Shown in pieces: positions 44,001-56,000 of a stretch of 64,000 bases of DNA (the stretch's first letter is position 1; each line of letters opens with the position of its first letter). Position numbers and translations under genes: made by a program. The notes beneath the pieces were generated by a model that worked only from the letters and a program-made list of their open reading frames with translations, ran no database searches and was not told the DNA's origin. This stretch comes from Mantamonas sphyraenae (Eukaryota > CRuMs > Mantamonadidae): assembly GCA_026936335.1 (NCBI GenBank), contig JAPMXV010000004.1, positions 310,001-374,000 of the forward strand, given 5' to 3'.

Positions 44001-47000
44001 GTAAACACAGATGCCCATCCGCCGCCGTCCATGCTCATCTCACAGTACACCAGCACACTCTTCATCGGCCCCTCTCCGTCCACATCCACCACATACAGAC
44101 CGCTCTCGTTCGCTCCTCGTGCACGGTACGCGTGGCAGTCTCGCGCCCACGACGCAACCACTCCGCTCTCCATCTCGCTCCCGTTCACAAGTCGCTTGTA
44201 AAACTGTCCGCCGCCTCCAGCTCCCACCAGCTGGCCTGCTTCCACGTTGGCAAACAGCCGCCCACTTCCAGTCACATTCACTGTCACTGTCAATTGAGCG
44301 CCCACGTCCACGTCGCTGACCTGAAGGCCTGGCAGAGCGACACGCACATCCTCCGGCGCCGTGTATCCACCCGCCTGCAGCTGTGCCGTCGGTGCGTCGT
44401 TCACAGAGAGCACTTGGATGCTCACGTTGCGTGCGCTCGTCGACAGCCCGTCTGCAAGCACAAGCTCAAGCGTGTCTGCTCCAAAGTAGTTTGCGTCCGG
44501 TACGTACCACAGGCTCTTCACCGTTTCGTTCACCTGTCCAAGTACTCCTTGCACCACCACTTCCCGTGTCCCTTGTCCATATGTACCGTTCGTCACCCGT
44601 CCATGGCCTGCCCGCACAACCAGCGTCGCAGGGTGTTCCGCCGTCGCGTCAACATCTCGCAGAGACACAACCTCGCCAAGTGCAAAGCCCACGTCCTCGT
44701 TGCACACAGCCACACTCTGCGCCACAACAATCTCCAGTGCATCGTCCACCGAGCTCACGTTCACACTCGTGTTCACTGCAAACGCCACAGCTCCACGATC
44801 CTTGAACGTCCATGCAATCACGTCCGCCCCGTGGTAGTGTGCGTCAGGCACGTAGTACAGCAGTCCTGCATCCAACTGCACCTGCAGCGTCGAGATCATT
44901 CCCTCCAAGCCTATCGTTCGCCCTGTCATCGTGACGTTCACCCCGCCCACGTGGCTCCCATTCGCCATCACCCGCCCATGCATCGTCGTTGCTTCGATGC
45001 GGATCGCAGGCTCTGCCGTGTCCACATCCTGCAGAACGACTCCCACAATCCTTTTCGCAGTGTCTTCCACAACGTCCACCGTTACAGGTACCGTTGCAGT
45101 CAGCGCATCGTTCACCTCGCTCACAACCACAGTCACACGTGCCCACGTCCACAGTCCAAGCTCGTCCGTCACGTTCACCTGTACGCTCGCGTTGCCGTAA
45201 AAGTTGGCATCCGGGATCATCACCACTGACCTCACTGCGGCCTCCACCACCTGCACACTGCCCACAACGCTCACATTCCTGCTCAGGCCAGCCCCGCCGC
45301 TCACATTCACTCGCCCGTGTGCCGCTACAATCTCCACACGCATCTCCGCACCTCCCACGTCTACGTCAGACACAGACACTCCACCCCCAATCGCCACCGC
45401 CGTGTCTTCCTGTGTCCACACCGTGTCCGGTAGTCCGCTCACCACAGGCCTGTCGTTCACACTCGCAACAAACAGCGTCACATTCACACGCGTGATCTGG
45501 GCTCCGCCTGCTCCGCTCGCCCCGTTGTCCGTCACCTCAATCTGAAGCACGTCGCCCCCCGTGTAGTGCAGCGACGGTGTGTACTCAACCACACTCAACG
45601 CCCCACTCACGTCACTGTGCAGCCCAGAAAACACCATTACAGGAACGCCCGTGGCCGTGCCCGTCGAAAACGTCACTCCAGACGTCGTGTTCAGCGCAAG
45701 CACACCATGGCTCACCTTCAGTTGCACCTCCAGATTTGCGTGGCCAACATCCACGTCGCTCACAGTCATCCCACTCACAACCACACTCGTGTCCTCCAGC
45801 AGTGTCAACGTAGACGCAGGCACCCCTCCAATGACCGGCCCATCGTTCACCGATTGGACGATCACACTCAGGCTCACGCTTCCACCTGCACTCTCCGCGT
45901 TGAACGCTGCCACAACAAGACTTGCAGATCCGCGCCAGTGCAAATCACCAGTCACGTTCAGTCCTGCCAGGTGTCGGTTGATCTTTTCCAGCTCTCCATG
46001 CAGGGCCACACTCTGCCGGTCTGTTGCCCACACCACACTGTACGTATCTGCCACGGGGTCGCTGCTGTTGAACCCCAGTCGCACATTTCCACTGGTCACA
46101 TTCACCCATACAGTCGTGCTCAACGGTGTGTCGATGTCCAGTACCTGCACGCCTTCCACCCGCAGCACAACATCTTCCGACACCACAAACGCCGTTTGTG
46201 CAGCAACAACCACCGGCAGGTCGTTCACAGACACAACCTGCACCGCCACCGTTCCCGTCCCGTTCGCCACACCGTCTCCAACCAGCACATGCACAGAATC
46301 CACCCCGTTCCAGTTTGCATCCGGCACATACTCCATGCATCCCACAGCAGACTGTACACACCAGTACGGCATCTCGTACGTCCACTTCCTGCCCGTTACA
46401 CTGGCACTCAACGCACATGATCCGTTGCACACCTTCACCACTCCGTTCTCGGCGCTCACCTCCACCGTGTACACGTCATTGCTCGACGATCCCACGCCCA
46501 CAACGTCCACATCGTACATCGATACTTGCCACAACGTCGTGTTACCATCTTCCAGCACAACCGCTGCTCCCGTGCTGTTAACCACAACCACAGGTGCGTC
46601 GTTCACAGGCGTCACCACAATCGTCTCCACCGCCACCGCCTGTTCACCCTGTGCGTCTTTCACACCCACGCTCACGCTCACGTTGCCGTTCTCGTCCTTC
46701 CCACTCACATACTCCACCGTCCCAAGCACGGCGTTCACGCTCGCCACACTCCCGCTCACCACAAATCCGCTACCAACTTCAACCACAGCACTGCCACTCA
46801 CAAACGCCTCCACCGGCCCATGCTTGTTCAGCTCCGTCGTCAGCTGCAGATTCGTCGCACGCGCTCCAAGTCGGTCGTCGTTCCCAAACCCAAAGTATCC
46901 TCCGTCGTCGTGTCCCCAGTCGCCCAGCCACAGATATCCCTCTGCGTCCACGCGCACAAACATATCCAATCCGTGCTGGTTTGCCCCGTTCCCGCCCGCC

Positions 47001-50000
47001 GGGAACGAGTACACATCTCCAGCGCCCATTGGGTTCGTCAGACTGCCGCCCCGTCGAAAGTTGAACGCACTGTCGTAGTAAAACACACGCCCGTCCACCG
47101 TCCACAGTCGGTGCCCAAACGCATCCTGCTCCGTCGATCGGTACGAGTTGGGCGGTGCAAACGCACTCGATCCCGTCGTCCGCACACTCACGTTCAGCCT
47201 CTCCCAGTCCACACTAAACACAACGTCCGTCCGCGAGTTCGATCGGAACAGAAACTCGCTCAATCCGTCGCTCACAAACACCAGCTCGTTCGAGGACGTC
47301 GTCAGGCCCAGGTCTCCCGTCAGTCCAAGCTCCCCAAACGACTTGCCATACGTCACTCCGTTGTCCGCCAGCCACGTTGCGCTGCCGGCCCCGACCACCG
47401 TCAGGTGTTGTCCCCTGCCGCTCTGGTCGTACAGCTGCGCCCCACCACACTCATCCACCTTGTAGTACGCTCGCACATCGCTCTCGCGCCCGTGTCGGCC
47501 GTAGTATCGCAGCGTCGTCGTCTCTCCAGTCGTCACGTGTCCCTCCAACACAATCACCTCGTCGTACTCGCACGTGCTCGTCTCAGACCCCACACGCAGT
47601 GTCTGTCCACTCGCCATCGTGTATCCAGCCTGTACCGTGCCCGTGTACGCAACCGCAGAATCTACAATCACTTGCAGCTGTCCACTCTGCGATGTCCACG
47701 CAACCGCAATGTGTCGCAGCGCTCCTGCGTCCACACCCACGCCCGTGTTCACCGTCGTCCCACCAATCGTCACCTGCACAGACGATGACCCACGGATACG
47801 CATCACGTCTCCGCCATACCGGATGTCAATCTCCTGGCCCGAGTTCGCATTCACAATCGCTGCCACTGTCACCACGCTGTTTGGCCACGTCGACATGCTT
47901 GCACGCGTTGCGTACGTTCCGCCTCCTCCGTTCATCCCCACTCGGCATCCATTCAGGCCAAACCGCACCAGTGCGTTCTGCGGGTCCAGCCACAGTTCCT
48001 TTCCAATCGCGTTGAAGCTCACAGGACGCGCCGTCGTCGCCATACCCACCGGTGCCACTCCGGGCAACTTTCGCACCGTCGCATCTTCCGTTCCGTCTCG
48101 TCGCCACGTCCTCCACTCCACTCCGCTCGTGTAGAGCGCTTCCACTGACCCAATCTGGCCTGTGTTGTCCGTCCACAGCGTCGTCGAGTCGTGGTCGTCG
48201 ATCGAGTACAGAAAGTGTTGCGATGCCACACTGCCGCTCTTCCATCCAGGCGTAGTGCCGTTGCTCGTAAACACAGATGCCCATCCGCCGCCGTCCATAC
48301 TCATCTCACAGTACACCAGCACGCTCTTCATCGGCCCCTCTCCGTCCACATCCACCACATATAGACCGCTCTCGTTCGCTCCTCGTGCACGGTACGCGTG
48401 GCAGTCACGCGCCCACGACGCAACCACCCCGCTCTCCATCTCGCTCCCGTTCACAAGTCGCTTGTAAAACTCTCCACCGCCTCCAGCTCCCACCAGCTGG
48501 CCTGCTTCCACGTTGGCAAAAAGTCGCCCACTTCCAGTCACATTCACTGTCACTGTCAATTGAGCGCCCACGTCCACGTCGCTGACCTGAAGGCCTGGCA
48601 GAGCGACGCGCACATCCTCCGGCGCCGTGTATCCACCCGCCTGCAGCTGTGCCGTCGGTGCGTCGTTCACGCCGCTCACTGTGATCGTCACGTTGTCGTG
48701 AACCACTGCCTCGCCGTCGTTTGCAACCACGAACAGCCTGTCTTCCCCTTCAAAGTGGAGCGTACCGCGGTACGTCAGCGTGGCCAACTGGGTGTTGATC
48801 GACGTTGTACCGCCCGTGAGTTGGATCGACGTGTGATTGGCCGGTTGACCATTGATGCCAATTCGACCATGGTCCGTGGTCAGTGTGACTGCAAGTTGTG
48901 CGCCTGCGTCTGCGTCAAAGACACGAACCAGCATCATCGCGGAGAGGGGTACATCTTCGGTCGCGGAAACGTTCTTTTGCGCAAGCTGTATCTGTGGCAA
49001 GTCGTTCACAGCGAGAACGTTGATGGTGATGTTTGCCACCAGCTGGTCGTCCACATAAATGACCACTGTGTCGACGCCAAACCAGTTTGCACTGGGAATG
49101 TAGGACACGTTGCCCAGCATGTTGTTCATCGCAACCAACGTGCCGGTCAACGAAATGACCCTGAACCCGAAAACCGGGTTGACGGTGAAGCCCGACAGTT
49201 GAAGCTGGCTTGTGTTGAAGAGAGTCAATGCCCCGGCATTCACCGACATGTTGAGTGTCACCACGGCCGTGTTTGGTAGGTCACCATCGCTCACGTTCAT
49301 GGGATTGAGTTGGAGTAGAACGTCTTCGGAGACAGTGTAGTGACGCGGCCCTCCCAGCACGGTCAGGTCCTCTACACCCTGGATCACCAGGGGAATATTC
49401 GCTGTGGCTGTGTAAACACCGCCCGCGCCGTTGTGGCCTTGATCACTCACGCTGATGGTCAAAAGGTCGGCGCCGTTGTAGTTTGTGCTGCCGCGATACG
49501 TAACTGTCGCCAGCATCGCATTGAGTTGAGTCAACGTTCCTGTGCAGCTCATTTGCGCATCTGAGCTGCCATCACCGATAGCAAACGTCAATCCGACAGT
49601 TGTGGCCACTGAAAAGGTGCCGTGTGACACCGTCACGTTCACACGCAACTCCTGTGACGCGACATCAACATCGCTGACGTTCGTACCCACAATTGCCACA
49701 GTGGTGTCTTCGAGGACAGTGACATGTCCTGGGACCAGCAGCAAAGGGCCATCGTTGACAGGTTCCACGACAATCGCCGTCATCGCGGTTGCGTTCAACG
49801 CTCCTGGAGAGCCAGTTGCTCCTTCGTCTGACACAAACACGGACAGTGTGTCCGTACCATGCCAGTGCAGCGACGGCAAGTACTGCAACCCCTGCAACAC
49901 GGCACGGATGGCTGTCAAGTTGCCCGAGCACACAATCTGCGGCTGCCAGAACCCGGTGCAGGCGACGCCACTGCTGTTGCTGGTGGACACCAGTCCGTTC

Positions 50001-53000
50001 ACTGCCGTGACGCGAACCTGCATGGCATGCGCACCGACATCGACATCGGATGTCGCCACACCCACAATCTGCAACAACGTGTCTTCCGAGACTGGACTCT
50101 GTTCAGGCACGAAAACCTCGGGCGCGTCGTTCACAGGCGTCACCACAATCGTCTCCACCGCCACCGCCTGTTCACCCTGTGCGTCTTTCACACCCACGCT
50201 CACGCTCACGTTGCCGTTCTCGTCCTTCCCACTCACATACTCCACCGTCCCAAGCACGGCGTTCACGCTCGCCACACTCCCGTTCACCACAAATCCGCTA
50301 CCAACTTCAACCACAGCACTGCCACTCACAAACGCCTCCACCGGCCCATGCTTGTTCAGCTCCGTCGTCAGCTGCAGATTCGTCGCACGCGCTCCAAGTC
50401 GGTCGTCGTTCCCAAACCCAAAGTATCCTCCGTCGTCGTGTCCCCAGTCGCCCAGCCACAGATATCCGTCTGTGTCCACACGCACAAACATATCCAATCC
50501 GTGCTGGTTCGTCCCGCTCCCTCCCGCCGGGAACGAGTACACATCTCCAGCGCCCATTGGGTTCGTCAGGCTGCCGCCCCGTCGAAAGTTGAACGCACTG
50601 TCGTAGTAAAACACACGCCCGTCCACCGTCCACAGTCGGTGCCCAAACGCATCCTGCTCCGTCGATCGGTACGAGTTGGGCGGTGCAAACGCACTCGATC
50701 CCGTCGTCCGCACACTCACGTTCAGCCTCTCCCAGTCCACACTAAACACAACGTCCGTCCGCGAGTTCGATCGGAACAGAAACTCGCTCAATCCGTCGCT
50801 CACAAACACCAGCTCGTTCGAGGACGTCGTCAGGCCCAGGTCTCCCGTCAGTCCAAGCTCCCCAAACGACTTGCCATACGTCACTCCGTTGTCCGCCAGC
50901 CACGTTGCGCTGCCGGCCCCGACCACCGTCAGGTGTTGTCCCCTGCCGCTCTGGTCGTACAGCTGCGCCCCACCACACTCATCCACCTTGTAGTACGCTC
51001 GCACATCGCTCTCGCGCCCGTGTCGGCCGTAGTATCGCAGCGTCGTCGTCTCTCCAGTCGTCACGTGTCCCTCCAACACAATCACCTCGTCGTACTCGCA
51101 CGTGCTCGTCTCAGACCCCACACGCAGTGTCTGTCCACTCGCCATCGTGTATCCAGCCTGTACCGTGCCCGTGTACGCAACCGCAGAATCTACAATCACT
51201 TGCAGCTGTCCACTCTGCGATGTCCACGCAACCGCAATGTGTCGCAGCGCTCCTGCGTCCACACCCACGCCCGTGTTCACCGTCGTCCCACCAATCGTCA
51301 CCTGCACAGACGATGACCCACGGATGCGCATCACGTCTCCGCCATACCGGATGTCAATCTCCTGGCCCGAGTTCGCATTCACAATCGCTGCCACTGTCAC
51401 CACGCTGTTTGGCCACGTCGACATGCTTGCACGCGTTGCGTACGTTCCGCCTCCTCCGTTCATCCCCACTCGGCATCCATTCAGGCCAAACCGCACCAGT
51501 GCGTTCTGCGGATCCAGCCACAGTTCCTTTCCAATCGCGTTGAAGCTCACAGGACGCGCCGTCGTCGCCATACCCACCGGTGCCACTCCGGGCAACTTTC
51601 GCACCGTCGCATCTTCCGTTCCGTCTCGTCGCCACGTCCTCCACTCCACTCCGCTCGTGTAGAGCGCTTCCACTGACCCAATCTGGCCTGTGTTGTCCGT
51701 CCACAGCGTCGTCGAGTCGTGGTCGTCGATCGAGTACAGAAAGTGTTGCGATGCCACACTGCCGCTCTTCCATCCAGGCGTAGTGCCGTTGCTCGTAAAC
51801 ACAGATGCCCATCCGCCGCCGTCCATACTCATCTCACAGTACACCAGCACACTCTTCATCGGCCCCTCTCCGTCCACATCCACCACATACAGACCGCTCT
51901 CGTTCGCTCCTCGTGCACGGTACGCGTGGCAGTCTCGCGCCCACGACGCAACCACTCCGCTCTCCATCTCGCTCCCGTTCACAAGTCGCTTGTAAAACTG
52001 TCCGCCGCCTCCAGCTCCCACCAGCTGGCCTGCTTCCACGTTGGCAAACAGCCGCCCACTTCCAGTCACATTCACTGTCACTGTCAATTGAGCGCCCACG
52101 TCCACGTCGCTGACCTGAAGGCCTGGTAGAGCGACGCGCACATCCTCCGGCGTCGTGTATCCACCCGCCTGCAGCTGTGCCGTCGGTGCGTCGTTCACGC
52201 CGCTCACTGTGATCGTCACGTTGTCGTGAACCACTGCCTCGCCGTCGTTTGCAACCACGAACAGCCTGTCTTCCCCTTCAAAGTGGAGCGTACCGCGGTA
52301 CGTCAGCGTGGCCAACTGGGTGTTGATCGACGTCGTATCGCCCGTGATTTGCACCGATGTGTTGTCGGCTGGGGCTCCGTTCAACCCGAGGAGACCATGG
52401 GCACTGCTGAGCGTCACCGTGAGAGTTGTGTACACCGAGTCGATGTCGGTAACGCGGACTAAGGACGGGAAGGCTGATGTGGAGTTGTCCTCGACGTGGT
52501 GGGCAGTGCCGTTGAAGGTGATGTACGGAATGTCATTGATGCTCTGAATGATGATGGTGATGTTGAAGGTGGGTCGGTTGTCAATTCGGATGGTGACCAC
52601 CTCTTGGCCCCACCACCAGCGGCTGGAGTTGTACTGCACACTGCTCAGCAAAGCACCGATGCCATCATATGTGCCTCGCCATGTCACAGAGGTCAATGGA
52701 GTCGTGCGTGCTTCGATGAGTGTGACTTGCGAGGTGTTGTGGAAGGTGAGCATGCCCTGGCGCACCTCAAAGGTTGCGTTGACCTGCTGCACGCCAGGGT
52801 ACTCGTGTGTGTCTGCATCGGAGATCTGCATGGGCTGCATGAGTACACCGCCCCATTCCTGGATCGTGTACTGCGTGGGTCCCGAGATCACTGCAGGATC
52901 GTCCACCTCGACCACGGTGATATCGATCGTTTCGGTCTGAGTGACGGTGGCGTCGTTCAGAGTCACAATCACATAGTCGGTGCCGTGAAAGTGGGTGGGT

Positions 53001-56000
53001 GGGATGTATGTCAGGGTGTTGAGTAAGTTGTTCAGGGTCGTGAAAACGCCCGTAGCCAGGTGGGTGCGCTTCGTGGAGCCTCCCATGCGCAGCTGGCCAA
53101 GTACAGAGGTCACGTTGAGGCTGTTGCTCTCAATGTCCGCGTCGTAGGTGGAGATGCCGGACAGAACGAGTTCGGTGTCTTCCAGCGTCGCGCGGCTTTT
53201 TGGATTCACCGTCAGCACGGGCGGGTCGGGCGTGCCAGTCACCGTAACGGGCACAGTGGTCACTGCCTGTAGGTTTCCACCGGTTCCAGAGGCCCCTAGG
53301 TCGTCGACAAGCAAGTTCAGGGTGTCGGTGCCAAAAAAGTCGGCCGATGCTGTGTACTTGAGCTGGTCCAGGGCGGCGCTGACATCTGTGATCTTGCCGC
53401 GAAAGTCTGTGATGGAAACCGGTCCACCGTTGCCCTGTGTAAACTGCAGGTTTTTGGTGGTGCCGAGCAGCAGGAAGCCACTGGTGACGGTGAGGCGCAC
53501 ACGCACGTCTGCACCCGCAGCGTCAATGTCCGTGACGCCGAGGTTGTTTCCGACGGTGGACTGTGCAAACGAAGCGGTGGTGTCCTCGGCCAGGGTGAGG
53601 CCTGATGGTACGCGCACAAAACTGGGGGGTCGTTGACAGGTTCGATGACCAGGGTGGTCTGCGTCGATGCCTGCCCGTGCTGGTCGCGCACTGTGATCGT
53701 CAGTGTGGCGTTGCCATATTTGTTGGGACCGCCAGTGACATGCAATGTGTCCAAGTGGGCGTTGATCAAAGTCAGGTTCCCGACGAAAGCGGCGGAGCGA
53801 TCGTTGGGTCCGGGGAAGAGGTCGTAGTTGGACTTGGTGAGGTTGTGCGACAATGCAGCATGCACGGTGACGTCACCATGGAGAAGCAAGTCCGGGGTGT
53901 AGCGAATGTTTGTCGGGCGCGTGCCCAGGCGATCGTTGGTGCCCTGGTTGAAGTAACCGCCGTTGTCGTGTCCCCAGTCGGCGAGCCAGAGGTAGGCGGC
54001 GGTATCGACGCGTGCAAACAGGTCCAAGCCCATCGAGGAGTTGGCGATGCTGGCCGGGAAGGCAAACTTTTCACCAGCATCGCCGGCCGGTCCATTGATG
54101 TTGGTCATGGGACCGGCAAGGCGCAGGTTGAAGTCTCCTTCGTAGTACATGGCGCGACCGTTGACAGTCCATAGGTGGTGACCAAATGCATCCAGCGATG
54201 TGGTGGAGTGGTATCCACCCTCGGGCTGGAATGCGGCACTGCCGGAGGGTTGGCCAGATACAGACATGTCCTGCCAGTCGACGCTGAGCAGAGTGTCTTG
54301 CTGCACGTTGCTGCGCACGATGGCCTGGCTGACACCATCAGATACAATGGTATACTCGGTGTTGCTGTCGTTGAGGCCTGCGTTGCCGTGGAGACCGAGG
54401 TCTGCAAAGGAGACGGCCGGACTGGCCGGGGCCGGGCTGAGCCATGGAATTGAAGCTGGGCCGCCTGGCCTGCGGACAGTCATGTGCTGAGCGTTGGGCG
54501 ATTTGTCGTACAGAGTGTCGCCTGCACACTCGTCCTGGCCACGGTTGTGGTAGTATGCAAACAGGTCTGCATCCGATGTGTTTGTGATGCCGTGGCGTGC
54601 AATGTGAGCAACCTGGGTGGCGTTGGAGGAGCGTCCAAGGACGACGATGTGGTCGAAGCGGCCCTGCATGCACTGATTGTTGTCATTGACATTGTCGACG
54701 CCGTCTTGATCGCAGCCAAGTACAAATGCACCGCCAGTGACGACTCCAGTGGCGACTGAGTGTGTCATGACGAGCTGGGCGTCGACCCACAGCTTGAGGC
54801 TGTTTGGCTCCCATGTGACGGCAAAGTGCTTCCAGCCGCCGTCAAAGGCAATGGCGGGTGTCGGGGTGTACGAAGTGCCCTTGTAGAATACAACACCGCC
54901 AGCAAATACCATGAGCTCGTTGTCCATTCCAGGCACGGCATAGTTGACATGGACCTTGTTTGTGTTCTCAACCTTGGCCCAAAAGGCAAGCGTGAAGCTG
55001 CCGGTTGGCATGGTCATGGGGTTGCGGATGGCCACGTTGCTGGTGAGGCCAGCCATGTAGAAGGCACAGCCTGTCGGAGGCAGGCGTGCCTGTTCGTTTT
55101 GCCAGTCAAGCCACAAGGGCCGCGCGACACCGTTCATGACCACTGGGCGCGCGCTGTCGCCGAGGCCAAATGGCAAATTGGCTGGGAGGGTCGTGGTTGT
55201 GACTGTGTCCTGTGTGCCATCACGGCTCCAGGTACGAAACGTGGCACTGGTTGTGGTTGTGGAGTTGTCAGCCTTGAGCTGGGCGGTGTTGTCGGTCCAG
55301 AGGAGGACAGAGTCATGGTTGGTGTTGGCAAAGGCCATGACGGCCTGGGCGGCACTGGAGGCATTCCAGGCCGGCGTGTCTGGGGAGTAGAACACCGAGG
55401 CGGAGCCCTGGGAGCCCGGGCTGTGCATGTCGCAGTAGACGACGAGAGAGGGCAGCTCGGCGTCTGCGTCGGGGTCGATGACGTACAGGCCCGAGGAGCG
55501 GAAGCCATGTGCAAAGTAGTCACTGCACGAGCGAGCCCATGAAACAATGGGAGGGATGGGAGTGTTGGCGGGCAGAGTGCCGTGAAAGGAAATGTAGTCT
55601 CGGTTGAGCGGTGGTGGGTGGTGAAACCCAAGGTGTGCGTCCGTGCCGGTGAGGTTGAGGGTAACGACAGAGGAGAAGCCGTCTGCATCGATGTCCATGA
55701 CAGAGATTCCGGTGATGTTTGCGCGAACGTCCTCCTGCAGGATAATGGGCACGGGAGCGGCGATGGAGATGTAGGGCAGGTCGTCCACAGTGAGAACCTG
55801 CAAAGTGACGGTGGCAACAGATGTGTTGCGTGTGTCGTTGGCAACGATGCGCAGGGTTACGTTGCCGTGGTAGTTTGCGGGTGGCGTGTAGTGGAGGGAT
55901 GCTAGGCGGACGTTTAGGTCGGTCCAGGAAGCGTTGCTGGGAAATGCGAGCAACGTAGCCGGGCCGTGGGAGTCTGTGCGGAGGTTGCCGTGGTCTACAT

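Noticed and set aside
42260-45229. A 989-aa plus-strand open frame across the repeat region, recurring in each copy
   Set aside because: His/Arg/Val-rich antisense of the receptor. It recurs only because the DNA unit is repeated.
40131-52343. Array-like repeats considered as CRISPR, transposon or satellite
   Set aside because: The repeat units are thousands of bases long, in-frame and wholly coding, with no spacers, terminal repeats or transposase.
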